DNA of 64,000 nt from Fibrobacter sp. (GCA_024399065.1 JAKSIB010000005.1:1-64000); one strand, 5' to 3'; counted from the first letter of the stretch, positions 44,068-53,882 are shown. Program-made: numbers and translations. Notes: generated from the letters alone by a model not told the origin.

Positions 44068-47000
44068 TTAGGAAAGTGTTGTCGTGATCTGATTACCATC
44101 GCTAGTAGCGAGGACTTCAGAACGAAGATAGATGTAACGGGTACTCTTTGTCGGACGAACCTTCAGATCGACATACAACTTATTCTGATCAATGACTTCC
44201 GGCGGGTTGTTGCTGTCGTCGCAGATAACAACGGCAGAATAGAAACCGGCAGGATTTGCGGTCATGATGGAGTTGAGACGAGCCTGAAGATCAGATGTGA
44301 TCTGCAGACGAAGAGCAGCTGTATTCAGGCGGAATACCTTGTCATCAAGATACTTGTAGAAGCTCTTGTGGACACCGGCCATGAGCATGGATACGTGGAT
44401 CTGGTTAAATGCGGTATCTTCCATCTGCATTGTAAAGTCGCCCCAGATATACATGCCATCGGATGTAGAACGGGTCGGGTTACAGTGGATGTCGCTCAGC
44501 TTAGCGATATCAGACGTACGGTCTTCCGGATAGCTGAAGCGGCGAGGATACTTTTCACGAGTTCCCCATGCGGACGGCACAACACCGGTAGTCTTACCTG
44601 CAGGAGGCAACCACCAGATACTTCCTGCACGGTTTGACGTGATCAAGGATGCAAGCTGGATAGACTTCACGCCTTCGACATTACCATTCGTATAAATGGA
44701 ATCGTAGAAGATAGAACGGCCATCATAGATAGCACCCCAACGTCCAAGGGTCGAACCGAAACCGGTAGCAAGGATATTCTTCTTCAATGCAGTGTCAAGC
44801 TTAGCTTCACCGACGCCATCCATAATTGCGAAACAGTCCTTACGGAGTTCGCAAACATTAAGCATAGCCTGCATTACCTGAGTATTCAAGGTTTCAAGAT
44901 TCTTCATGAACAGGTTGTTGATACCGACACCGGCAGCAACAAGCATGGACACATCAGAACCATCCTTGTCAAGGTAGAGGTTCCAAGCAGTAGACAGAGT
45001 ACTGCCGCTACGGTTATTGTTCGGATTATAGGACCATACAGCGTCATTCTGGATAGCCGGGTCATCGTCATTGTAAGCGATACATGTAACGCTTCCATTC
45101 AGGACACCTTCAACCATAGACTGCGACAAGTCATATGAATCGTTTTCAAGGAAATAGTCCAGAATACCACTTTCGTTCAGTACGAATGTAGCACCACTAT
45201 TTGTCAATTCAGAGTCAGCGGCATCACCGATGAACAACTGAGTATTGTTGTAGGTGTACGGGACGATGGTACCTTCGAATTCGTAAAGCTGGCCATTGAA
45301 CTTATAGCTAACGGCGAGGAACATACGAGCGATATTTTCACCATCACTATTCAAAACATAGACCTGACGAGGATTACCGTTGAAATCGATATCAAGGTAC
45401 TGAGTCGTAGCCAATCCAAGACCCAAGAAAGTAGCACCGATATCAGAATCAGCCAAAACCTTTGGAGATTCTTCAACTTTCACGTCATTTCCATCGCAAG
45501 CTTTAATGATAACATCAATGTCGTCATCAACATCGTCACACATGACCTTCTTCTGGTCTTCCTTACCAACATACAAACTGTAGTTCGAAATAATGTACGT
45601 GTCAACAACGTCACGGTAATGAACTGTATCTACACTACATTCGTATGCGTTGGCAAAATAGGGACGATCCGGATTAGGTTTGGGGAGGTTCTTCACCGTC
45701 AAACCAGTCATCCAGCCAGACGCAGTATCAATGGTAGAAATCGTGAAACCAACATCTCTCATCGGAACACGAGTCGAACCATCGGGCGACAAGCCCTCAT
45801 AGGTGAACGTAATCACGTCACCAACAGACGCCTGAGAAGCAATGACGTTAGACTGCAAAGCGGTAAATTGGCCATCTTCATCTTCATACCTATATCCATC
45901 CTTTTTAATGTTGACGTCGGTTCCTTCCACCACTTGTACATAAGACTGCGACGTAACAGCGTTGTACACAACGTATGCAGACAATGACAAATCAACAAGC
46001 TGATAAGTCAACGGATGATTAACGTCATTGTAGGTGACTTCAGTCTGACAGTTTTCTGGCACATCATTCAACAGTGTAATCTTACCGCTCAATGCATTAA
46101 TGTCGGTAATCGTAGTTACCATTACCACGTTAGTTGTATCAATTGCAACCATCTTATCGTCACCAGTTCTTTCTGTCTTTTCACCATACGAAAGGACATT
46201 CTTACCACGAACGATTGCAACCTTATCGCCAATAGAGTAATCGTAAGCGGCACTTGGTTTTACCCAAACCACATTTCCCGTATGACCAAAGGATGACTCG
46301 TCGATATCATTGGCGATAATGCCATTGCCATATCCAATATTTGCGTTGCGCAAAACTTCAACGACAGCGTTAGCAACATCTTCCCAAGTTTCTGCAGAGC
46401 TGATATCCACTTTATATACGTCGTAATTTTCGCTGAATTCATCAACAACAATTTTAGCAGCATTAGTCAACAAGGTAGTCGATTCAATTTTACCAGCAGT
46501 TGTAGTAACCTCTGAACCTTTAACATCAAGGATTTCAACAACACAATACAACTCTTTGGTAGTTTCTTCATCCACTTCGACCGTGTAGTAGATACGCAAG
46601 GTATCACCGATCAAGAGCGATGATGTTTCCATCAACGACTTGAAAATCCAGTTTCCGGTGATTTCATCAACCTTCACAATAGAACCAGACTTCATGTGAG
46701 TATAGCACGTATTGGACTTATTGACAAAGCGGAGATAATACGGTTCCTTATACGAATCCAAGAATTCGATCATCTGACCATTCTTAATCGAGGTAGCTGG
46801 GTTATATGCCCCATTAGAACCCCAATGCATTGAAGCGAACGTCTTAACGCTATTTCCAGCCACAGCGGTGCGGACATTCATATAATCATAGCCGTCGGCG
46901 ACAGCATTTTCATGATCACAGTAGATGATTGCATTCGGCTTATTCACGCCATTAGCCATGAACTTGGCGTCAAGTACTTCAAGATTAACGGTCTTATCAA

Positions 47001-47814
47001 CAATTCCAGTAACCAAAGCTTCTGCACTACGAGACGATGTTCCACCATCCGTAATAGGGAGACGCACACGGTCACCGACAATAAAGCCCGGGTAAGTAGA
47101 CAAAGTACATGTGATTTTAGGATTTGCACCTGATACGGCGGTTTTCTTATCATATTCGCAACTAACAATATCATAGCGAGTATATGCACGATAAGAATTG
47201 CTCGGGTCACTATTCATCATAGCGAACAAGACGGTATCGGTAGGCTGCAGCTTACGGTTATCGTCATACCAACGGCACTTATCACTATCAGAGAACGTTT
47301 CACTTGCGTTAACGTTAAAGTTGACGTTAGTACCTTCCGCAATAGTTTCGGAAATATTGTTAATCTTACGAGTAACGCCATATTCAGCGGCACCATCAGT
47401 CTTATAACGGGTCGATGCAAAATGCTTGATATTAAACGAATTCTTCGGATAGCTGGTGTAACGGTACGCATTCTTGTCGAATGTGACAACGTATGCATCA
47501 GTCTTCAGATCCCTCTTATAGGGATCACTCTTGTCAATAGTTTCGCCATAGGGACGAATAAATTCAACATAGCCACCAGCATTAAGCACTGCACGAGCTG
47601 CATACAGACCCTGATTGTACTTATAGCTCTGGAAGCCATACCCAATTTTGGTGTCCTGTTCAGCCGTATTTGCCAACGTAATGATCTTATTGAGTTCACC
47701 CTTGGAAGCGAAACCTACAATGCCTGCCACAGTTTTCGGGTCTTCGACCATACTGTATGCAGAGCTGTCTTTAAGTTCAATGCGAACTCCAGCAGCACCC
47801 ATTTTTGTTCCCAT
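44068..47814 (-). CDS. Tail sheath protein, unusually large
   Basis: A 1248-residue sheath; start chosen at MGTKMGAAGVRIELKD for its TGAGG site, 12 nt inside the longer frame. T4 gp18 is about 660 residues. The N-terminal 110 residues (AYSMVEDPKTVAGIVGFASKGELNKIITL) and the C-terminal 280 are the conserved sheath core. The C-terminal core includes WWLPPAGKTTGVVPSAWG, MYIWGDFTMQ, VFRLNTAALRLQITSDLQARLNSIM and AVVICDDSNNPPEVIDQNKLYVDLKVRP. Between them is about 850 residues of beta-rich sequence, probably several surface domains. Neighbouring tube gene supports the call. Confidence 0.88.
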   Translation of the reverse strand: MGTKMGAAGVRIELKDSSAYSMVEDPKTVAGIVGFASKGELNKIITLANTAEQDTKIGYGFQSYKYNQGLYAARAVLNAGGYVEFIRPYGETIDKSDPYKRDLKTDAYVVTFDKNAYRYTSYPKNSFNIKHFASTRYKTDGAAEYGVTRKINNISETIAEGTNVNFNVNASETFSDSDKCRWYDDNRKLQPTDTVLFAMMNSDPSNSYRAYTRYDIVSCEYDKKTAVSGANPKITCTLSTYPGFIVGDRVRLPITDGGTSSRSAEALVTGIVDKTVNLEVLDAKFMANGVNKPNAIIYCDHENAVADGYDYMNVRTAVAGNSVKTFASMHWGSNGAYNPATSIKNGQMIEFLDSYKEPYYLRFVNKSNTCYTHMKSGSIVKVDEITGNWIFKSLMETSSLLIGDTLRIYYTVEVDEETTKELYCVVEILDVKGSEVTTTAGKIESTTLLTNAAKIVVDEFSENYDVYKVDISSAETWEDVANAVVEVLRNANIGYGNGIIANDIDESSFGHTGNVVWVKPSAAYDYSIGDKVAIVRGKNVLSYGEKTERTGDDKMVAIDTTNVVMVTTITDINALSGKITLLNDVPENCQTEVTYNDVNHPLTYQLVDLSLSAYVVYNAVTSQSYVQVVEGTDVNIKKDGYRYEDEDGQFTALQSNVIASQASVGDVITFTYEGLSPDGSTRVPMRDVGFTISTIDTASGWMTGLTVKNLPKPNPDRPYFANAYECSVDTVHYRDVVDTYIISNYSLYVGKEDQKKVMCDDVDDDIDVIIKACDGNDVKVEESPKVLADSDIGATFLGLGLATTQYLDIDFNGNPRQVYVLNSDGENIARMFLAVSYKFNGQLYEFEGTIVPYTYNNTQLFIGDAADSELTNSGATFVLNESGILDYFLENDSYDLSQSMVEGVLNGSVTCIAYNDDDPAIQNDAVWSYNPNNNRSGSTLSTAWNLYLDKDGSDVSMLVAAGVGINNLFMKNLETLNTQVMQAMLNVCELRKDCFAIMDGVGEAKLDTALKKNILATGFGSTLGRWGAIYDGRSIFYDSIYTNGNVEGVKSIQLASLITSNRAGSIWWLPPAGKTTGVVPSAWGTREKYPRRFSYPEDRTSDIAKLSDIHCNPTRSTSDGMYIWGDFTMQMEDTAFNQIHVSMLMAGVHKSFYKYLDDKVFRLNTAALRLQITSDLQARLNSIMTANPAGFYSAVVICDDSNNPPEVIDQNKLYVDLKVRPTKSTRYIYLRSEVLATSDGNQITTTLS

Positions 47815-47853
47815 AGTATACCTCATGTTTTCACATTAAGTTCATTTGTGAAA

Positions 47854-47861
47854 AGTTTATG
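47854..47861 (-). promoter_or_regulatory. Variant late-promoter octamer for sheath/tube
   Basis: Minus-strand CATAAACT, one mismatch, 39 nt before the sheath start. Divergent to the copy at 47900. Confidence 0.45.
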
Positions 47862-47899
47862 GGGTGGTCACGTTTTTTAGCCGATTTTAGGGAAAAAAC

Positions 47900-47907
47900 T
47901 ATAAACT
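47900..47907 (+). promoter_or_regulatory. Late-promoter octamer for the gene at 47937
   Basis: TATAAACT, 29 nt before the ATG. Confidence 0.6.
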
Positions 47908-47936
47908 ATGTGTAAATAATCGTTCAAAGGCTTTAT

Positions 47937-48815
47937 ATGATCAACAAAAAGGCATTCAACTGCAGATTAAATCGAATGAAGGACGCATATCCAGATGAAC
48001 GTCCCCTAATTGAGGCGATTCAGAACGAATTCAATAAGAAAGTTGAATTGATTTCACCTAATACCAAAAAAGCCTTGCTGACATTCCCGGAGCAGTTTAC
48101 CCAAGAAATCCGTACGTCCAGTGAGAACTGGACAACCATGCTACATGTATGGGCGGACAACCAGCTTACTGATTTGTTGCGAATCGACCCGAGAAATCTG
48201 ACTGCAAAGAATTCGAACGGTGACTGCGTACTAAAAGTCCTTATCATGGCGGCACTTGGTGCGTTTACCGAACAGATTAACTACGAACTGATCGAAACAA
48301 TCTTAAAAACACCGATGCAGTTTACCGAATTAACTAAACCCGGAGACCCAGAATCATCTATTCCGGGTAACGTCTGGTACGAACGAGACATCAACGGCAA
48401 GAGCGTAATTGAATTCCTATATAATTTTGCCAACGCCGATGATGAGTTCAGCGGACGTGAGCCCGATGAACGTCTAATCGGCATGATTAATCATTATGCG
48501 GAAAAAGCTCTGGATACCGAAATCCTGCCAGACATTGCAATTACAAAAGTTGATGAGCAGGCCGCCCAAGATGAAATTGAAGAAACCGACGAGGCATTGG
48601 ACAACACCCTAGAAACCGACCCGGAAAACATCGAAACTGCCGATGAAGAATCAGGTGAACCTATTGACGATGATACCGGCGACGTAGTAAATACAGAAGA
48701 ACCTGCCAAATCGCAGGTTCCTGAATCTTCCGTAGGTGAAGAAGGCAATGACGATAGCAAGAATATGCTAAATATTCTCAGCACCCTTATCAAACTTGGC
48801 CGTTGCTTTAGCTAA
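47937..48815 (+). CDS. Acidic late protein of unknown function
   Basis: A 292-residue protein. Residues 1-185 look like a helical globular domain (PLIEAIQNEFNKKVELI, CVLKVLIMAALGAFTEQINYELI). Residues about 190-275 are a highly acidic tail rich in Glu/Asp. It is a single-gene late unit, like the cargo-like genes, but its N-terminus does not carry the shared module beyond a weak PLIEA match. Its 3' end overlaps the convergent gene at 48768 by 48 bp. Confidence 0.55.
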   Translation: MINKKAFNCRLNRMKDAYPDERPLIEAIQNEFNKKVELISPNTKKALLTFPEQFTQEIRTSSENWTTMLHVWADNQLTDLLRIDPRNLTAKNSNGDCVLKVLIMAALGAFTEQINYELIETILKTPMQFTELTKPGDPESSIPGNVWYERDINGKSVIEFLYNFANADDEFSGREPDERLIGMINHYAEKALDTEILPDIAITKVDEQAAQDEIEETDEALDNTLETDPENIETADEESGEPIDDDTGDVVNTEEPAKSQVPESSVGEEGNDDSKNMLNILSTLIKLGRCFS

Positions 48816-48995
48816 CGCATCTTTCAAGGTTTCCGCTTTGCTGTCAAGGTGAACTTCATCATTCAATGTCTTTTCTACGCCAGAGTGCATAAAATCAACA
48901 TTAAACCCACAGGCTATCATTTTGGTAGCCTTTTCTTCATCGCATCCAAATATTTCCATTATTGACTGAACGTCACTTTTTTCTGGCCCCGGCAT
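48768..48995 (-). CDS. Small protein after the clamp-loader genes
   Basis: A 75-residue protein from MPGPEKSDVQ (AGAGG site), overlapping the upstream gene by 23 bp. VQSIMEIFGCDEEKATKMIACGFNVDFMHSG has the look of a small UBA-like or helix-turn-helix domain, followed by a helical tail. It is unrecognised. It is transcribed with the clamp-loader genes. Confidence 0.5.
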   Translation of the reverse strand: MPGPEKSDVQSIMEIFGCDEEKATKMIACGFNVDFMHSGVEKTLNDEVHLDSKAETLKDALAKATAKFDKGAENI

Positions 48996-49416
48996 TCTTA
49001 CCTCTGCTAGTCTTTGATTTAGGCGCAATACCATCGAATTTGTACGCATACAATTCATCGACAACCTTTCGGTCAAGATCATTCTGCTGAATCATAAATT
49101 CAGCAGTATGCCCATCGGTATCATACAATTTCATGACACGTTGTTTATATGCCTCCCTATCAGCGATTGCGGCGGCCGGCGCCTTTAACCATCCATTGTT
49201 CAGATGTTTACCATTAAACCCCTGCATCACCTTCGCCTGAACCTTCTTTGTCAGTTTGGTAAAGTCAGTTGTATTAAGCGACACCCCCTCTCTATATAAA
49301 TTGGGGGTCATCGAAATCGTAAGGATTGCCATATAGGTATCGAAATTATCGATATCCTCCTCGGTCACCGGCTGTCCCAGATTTCGGTCCATGATAAATT
49401 TTTCACGATCAAACAT
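48973..49416 (-). CDS. Possible clamp loader small subunit, gp62-like
   Basis: A 147-residue protein that overlaps the end of the gp44-like gene by 8 bp. This is where T4 encodes gp62. TYMAILTISMTPNLY and VMQGFNGKHLNNGWLKAP resemble the gp62 pair of a helix with YAMNLI and the later AAVPRGKRYGKWAK. The C-terminus is Lys/Arg-rich. Sequence support is thin, so the call relies on synteny. Confidence 0.4.
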   Translation of the reverse strand: MFDREKFIMDRNLGQPVTEEDIDNFDTYMAILTISMTPNLYREGVSLNTTDFTKLTKKVQAKVMQGFNGKHLNNGWLKAPAAAIADREAYKQRVMKLYDTDGHTAEFMIQQNDLDRKVVDELYAYKFDGIAPKSKTSRGKNAGARKK

Positions 49417-50470
49417 TAGGCTTTACCCACTTCCAGTCCTTTGATGTTGCATGGATAATCTGCATTACCTCAAGCAAGAATCCCCATAGTGCATACATCT
49501 GGTCAACCTGCTTTGTAGAACGTTCAAGCGCCTTGGCCAATGAAATACCAAATGGGATCATTGCGGTATCAGGCAACTGGTCAACTGCATAGTCGCCAAA
49601 TGGAACATACACCGACTGGCAGAAAGAAATGTTTTCGGACAGATAACGGTACAATCCCTTTGCGTCAAACTTTGTCACCAATTCAAAAATTTCCGCAACG
49701 GAGTCATGTGCAAGCGCAACAGGCTCCCCGACAATACTACCATCATTCTCATTGAACGTATTATACATGACCTGAATCATAGAACGAATATCAGGTGCAT
49801 AGTTATACATGATTTTCGCAACGGTGTTTTTGTCTACCGTACCGCCGACTGCAGATGTCTCGGTACGTGCTATATACATCAAACGTTTAAAAACACGTTT
49901 TTTATATTCTTCATTTTCGACATCAGGTGCCGTAAATTCGATACATGAGCAGCGTGACTTCACCGCATTAGGGATACGGAAAAAGTCATTGCATGTAAGA
50001 ACAAAGCGCAAAGTTGATGCAGATCCCTCAATCAACGACTGGAGCGCTCTGTAAAATTGTACAGGTAAACGGGCGCCGTCAGCTTCGTCAATCACGACAA
50101 AACGAGGCATACCATTGCCAGAACTATACTGAGCATATTCTTCGATATCGGCAAGGATCTCGGAATCACGCTTTCCATACAAAAACAGGTACGGTGTACC
50201 AAGCATCTCAGGTATTGCTCGTGCCAAAGACGTCTTTCCTGTACCAGATGGCCCAGAATACAGGATATAATTATTGAACTGATTGAACTTAAATGCTGAC
50301 CTGAACTGCTTCTCGACATGCTCCGGCAATATAATCGAGTCAAGATCATGACCACGATAACGTTCAACCCACGGAAGATTCTTATCTAATTCAGCGTTCA
50401 CGACAGAATCGACAGACACTTGTTCGCCGTCTTCAGAAATACCATCACAAGTAAAAACATCTACAGCCAT
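49409..50470 (-). CDS. Sliding clamp loader AAA+ subunit, T4 gp44-like
   Basis: A 353-residue AAA+ protein starting MAVDVFTCDG (AGAGG site; the 27-residue upstream extension is not supported). LPWVERYRGHDLDSIILPEHV is the typical clamp-loader start. Walker A is YSGPSGTGKTSLARA, Walker B is RFVVIDEADG, and the SRC arginine finger is in KSRCSCIEF. A helical collar domain follows. It loads the sliding clamp for the DNA polymerase encoded just to the right. Confidence 0.9.
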   Translation of the reverse strand: MAVDVFTCDGISEDGEQVSVDSVVNAELDKNLPWVERYRGHDLDSIILPEHVEKQFRSAFKFNQFNNYILYSGPSGTGKTSLARAIPEMLGTPYLFLYGKRDSEILADIEEYAQYSSGNGMPRFVVIDEADGARLPVQFYRALQSLIEGSASTLRFVLTCNDFFRIPNAVKSRCSCIEFTAPDVENEEYKKRVFKRLMYIARTETSAVGGTVDKNTVAKIMYNYAPDIRSMIQVMYNTFNENDGSIVGEPVALAHDSVAEIFELVTKFDAKGLYRYLSENISFCQSVYVPFGDYAVDQLPDTAMIPFGISLAKALERSTKQVDQMYALWGFLLEVMQIIHATSKDWKWVKPNV

Positions 50471-50493
50471 ATTAAACCTCTTTTGATAAAAGA

Positions 50494-50501
50494 TATAAAC
50501 T
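50494..50501 (+). promoter_or_regulatory. Late-promoter octamer 6 nt before an ATG
   Basis: TATAAACT ends 6 nt before the ATG at 50508. It implies a leaderless transcript. Confidence 0.6.
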
Positions 50502-50507
50502 TCTATC

Positions 50508-50936
50508 ATGAAATCCAAATTTTTGACATATATCGAATCAACCGCCGACATATCGCCTATAATGCGGGAAGCTGTAGAATCAATCTACAAGGCGATCTAT
50601 GAGGCAAACCTATCGCCAGACAATATGCCTATCACGACCATTCCAGAACCGGCGGCATGTGACCATGGCATAAACAATAACGAATATTTCGATGATGTCA
50701 AGGATTCCGTATTTAAAGAAGCCGAACTCGCAAAAGAACAGTCTGCCGAGACCATCGATAATCAGCAGCATATTGTTAGCGGAAAATTGCAAAATTCTGA
50801 AAACGCTAAAGTCAAGAAACCAACAGTAGTCGTTCCGGGACGAACAAGCTTAGGAATGACCAAAGAAGCAAATGGCACTCTTGGTGGCCAAAGCTTCTCG
50901 GCATCCGATAGCGGTTCTACATCCACTCAAGCATAA
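50508..50936 (+). CDS. Acidic protein with candidate prohead-protease propeptide, predicted leaderless
   Basis: A 142-residue protein. PIMREAVESIYKAIYE ends at residue 32 and is followed by ANL, matching the module of the genes at 2569 and 22489 and the (I/L)xE-before-A/G rule. The rest is polar and probably disordered, with a Ser/Gly/Thr tail. There is no ribosome site after the late octamer. The 3' end overlaps the DNA polymerase gene by 20 bp, tail to tail. Confidence 0.6.
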   Translation: MKSKFLTYIESTADISPIMREAVESIYKAIYEANLSPDNMPITTIPEPAACDHGINNNEYFDDVKDSVFKEAELAKEQSAETIDNQQHIVSGKLQNSENAKVKKPTVVVPGRTSLGMTKEANGTLGGQSFSASDSGSTSTQA

Positions 50937-53841
50937 ATTCGCTCTCATCATACTCAAGCTGCTCATCCCATCCTACGGCACTAAACAATCTGCCGAGAAT
51001 CTGGGCTACCGATACGGTCCAATGTTTTTCCCAGTCAGGGTGGAATATTTCCAGCAGTCGCTTCGGGCATTCTTCGCCTGTAAAGCATATAATACTCACA
51101 CCAAACAAATTATCAGCTTTTTTGATGAACTTCATCTTACTGCCTGCATATATAGGCTCATAAGGCGTCTGGGAAAGCACCGGGTCAGATTCAATCAAAT
51201 AATTCCACACAGAACCAGCCTGAACACGCCAGTCAATGTTACTACGCAGGTCGGGGTGCATCGTTTCCAGTTCAGCGTACGTAGGGGGTTCACCCTTAAC
51301 ACCTGACGGACATGCGATGTATGTAAAATTCTCTTCACGCACTGCATTGAAGAATTCAGTTTTCATTTCCAGCAGTTTTTTACGCACCACAGACCTATCC
51401 ATGGTATCCATCATCAGATTAACCATGTCCATCATACGGTCCTTACCGAACAATGCAGTAGAACTACGGACAAGTTCAAGACCTGTAATTGCATATTCCG
51501 GCTTGACATCAAGCGTACCCTTAACCCAACCGTCATCGCCTTTATGACCCTGATCAAGATATACGATATCTTCCATACTTTCGACAAGGCAAATGTATTT
51601 CTTCTTGGCCGTCACGATAGCTTTAAATATGCATTTTTCACGCTTCAGGAACAATTCGTTCGTATAATAGTTCCATTGTTCAGCATATCGAAGCATGTAT
51701 TCATCTAGTTTTTCTTCCAGAATAACAGCATCCAATATACGACAGAAATCGGTGAGTCGATAACGATTATAGATTATACGATAGTCCCCGTCCATGAACA
51801 TGCCATCGGCAAATGAAATCTGACACTTAGTAAAGCCAGTCTTTTCATCGGGTACACGCATATCATCATGGTTCCAAGCATCATGAGCATACTTATTGCA
51901 CATACGATTGAACGCAATCTTTGAATCTGACTCATGGTCATTGTCGAATGTATAATGTTCAATGCAGTCATGGCCCTTAAATACGATCACTTCAGTACCG
52001 GTACCCTGCTTTTCCTCAAATTCCTTATAGATATCTTCAAACTTGACAAAGAATGAGTCTGTATCGCCATGGCTCATTCGCTTGTAATTCGTTTCACCAT
52101 CAGCATCGATAAAGGTACCAACCAGTTCGGGGTCGATAGTCGGCGTATACCCAAATACTTCCTTAAAACGATTATCGTTAGCAATGTCGTTATTGATGTA
52201 TTCAGCCAAACATGCGATCGTAAACTTAATCAACCGCTGGCCATAAGCAGTAATAGACGCAGCATTGTCAACATCATAGAATGCGAAGAAATTAGATCCA
52301 AGCAAACCATACAGAGAATTACCAAGGACCTTATAAACCTTCTGCATCATATCATAGATTGCAGCCAATTCTTTATTACCAGCCTTTTTGGCCTTCTTCA
52401 TCTGCTTCTTTAGATTTGAACGACCATCAAACAGCAATCTGGTAACTTCAGGAACAACCCCAACCTTGTCCTTACGGAAATAGACCTGATACTTACCATT
52501 ATGATCCCACGGCGACTTAATCAACACCTTGCGCTCTGCTTCAGAAAGCACATAATCGATCGGGAATGTCACCTTCAGTTCCGGCGACGTATTGAACGTC
52601 ATCATAATAGAGGGGTAAAGAGAACGATAGTCGTACGACACTAAAATACGTTTAAATCCCGGAACAGAATACACGAATGCGCCCGGGAACGTTTCCTTAT
52701 TCTGCGCACGATACGGGGGGAACACACGATTTGTATGATGCAGATGGTTCAGTACGAATCCAGTAAGCATTTTCTTGGATTCAAAAACCGATGTGAAAGG
52801 CACACGAGCTTCCGCTGCAGCGGATACGGCAAGATTGAACATCTTGACCTTGGCTTCAATTTTCTTCAACAGGCGAACGTCCTGAAAGTTATACAGGATA
52901 AACATATCCCAGTGATTTCGCCATGATAAATAGCCTTCCGGAAGCGGCGCCTTATGCTCATCACAAATAATACCGCCGATATAGTCCAACTTGTATGACG
53001 GCTGTTCAGAGAAGGTATACTTTCTATATAATTCCAAAAAGTCAATGACGGCAGTTCCGTTGATAATCAGTTCGCCGTCCTTAGAAAAGTACGCATGCTG
53101 ATGACGTCCACGTAAACGTGACATCGGATCTAGACTGATCCCAAGCATCTTTGCACGATTTGCAATATAAGTAGTATCGTATTTAAAGTTCCAACCTGAT
53201 AAAATATCTACATCATGGCTTCCTATGTCATGGCATAATTTCTGGATCAATTCAGTTTCATTGGCACAAAGGCAATATACCGCATTATTTTTTGCCAATT
53301 CTTCCTTAACCTTCGGGGAAACATCCTTCTCGACGCCATATACGATATACGAATCTGTCTTAGAAAAATATATGGTACAACAGTTAATAGGGTATTCAGC
53401 ACGGGCAGCCGTAGGGAAACGACCGACCGTTTCAACTTCAATATCCAAAAACGACAGGTTAAAGTCCGCCATATTCGGGTGAAGCATCCCAGCATTTTCA
53501 TAATGTTTTTGAAGGAAACGACCAATGGGATCAATATCGATTTCGGCATAATGATTATTTGGGCCGGCAGAAGCCTTCCTAATTTCACGTTCTAAATTCG
53601 CACTTGACATGCCGTCCTTCGGTTCCATAACAACCTTATAGACGTCCTCGTCCCAGATATTCTTCATGCCACATGGTTTTGCACCATATTCACCCTGAAT
53701 GGTGGTATAAAACTCATGCTTCACCTTGACTGTATCCATGGTACCATCGACATACCAGATGAACATACGGTCATCATCAGTATCGTGGTAAACTGCACGA
53801 TACATAGGAATTTCATTTTCTGTAGATACATTTTCGCTCAT
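50917..53841 (-). CDS. Family B DNA polymerase, T4 gp43-like
   Basis: A 974-residue replicative polymerase. The 3'-5' exonuclease has FLDIEVETVG (Exo I) and ILSGWNFKYDT (Exo II). Polymerase motifs are SYDYRSLYPSIMM (motif A), KVLGNSLYGLLGSNFF (motif B) and HGDTDSFFVKFED (motif C, two Asp). The C-terminus YDESEFMLEWM resembles a clamp-binding tail. The ATG at 53841 has no good ribosome site; a TTG at 53877 begins the longest frame but is less likely. It clusters with the clamp loader genes. Confidence 0.95.
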   Translation of the reverse strand: MSENVSTENEIPMYRAVYHDTDDDRMFIWYVDGTMDTVKVKHEFYTTIQGEYGAKPCGMKNIWDEDVYKVVMEPKDGMSSANLEREIRKASAGPNNHYAEIDIDPIGRFLQKHYENAGMLHPNMADFNLSFLDIEVETVGRFPTAARAEYPINCCTIYFSKTDSYIVYGVEKDVSPKVKEELAKNNAVYCLCANETELIQKLCHDIGSHDVDILSGWNFKYDTTYIANRAKMLGISLDPMSRLRGRHQHAYFSKDGELIINGTAVIDFLELYRKYTFSEQPSYKLDYIGGIICDEHKAPLPEGYLSWRNHWDMFILYNFQDVRLLKKIEAKVKMFNLAVSAAAEARVPFTSVFESKKMLTGFVLNHLHHTNRVFPPYRAQNKETFPGAFVYSVPGFKRILVSYDYRSLYPSIMMTFNTSPELKVTFPIDYVLSEAERKVLIKSPWDHNGKYQVYFRKDKVGVVPEVTRLLFDGRSNLKKQMKKAKKAGNKELAAIYDMMQKVYKVLGNSLYGLLGSNFFAFYDVDNAASITAYGQRLIKFTIACLAEYINNDIANDNRFKEVFGYTPTIDPELVGTFIDADGETNYKRMSHGDTDSFFVKFEDIYKEFEEKQGTGTEVIVFKGHDCIEHYTFDNDHESDSKIAFNRMCNKYAHDAWNHDDMRVPDEKTGFTKCQISFADGMFMDGDYRIIYNRYRLTDFCRILDAVILEEKLDEYMLRYAEQWNYYTNELFLKREKCIFKAIVTAKKKYICLVESMEDIVYLDQGHKGDDGWVKGTLDVKPEYAITGLELVRSSTALFGKDRMMDMVNLMMDTMDRSVVRKKLLEMKTEFFNAVREENFTYIACPSGVKGEPPTYAELETMHPDLRSNIDWRVQAGSVWNYLIESDPVLSQTPYEPIYAGSKMKFIKKADNLFGVSIICFTGEECPKRLLEIFHPDWEKHWTVSVAQILGRLFSAVGWDEQLEYDESEFMLEWM

Positions 53842-53882
53842 GCGAAAAAATGTAGCAACATTCGAAACAAATTCCAAATTTT

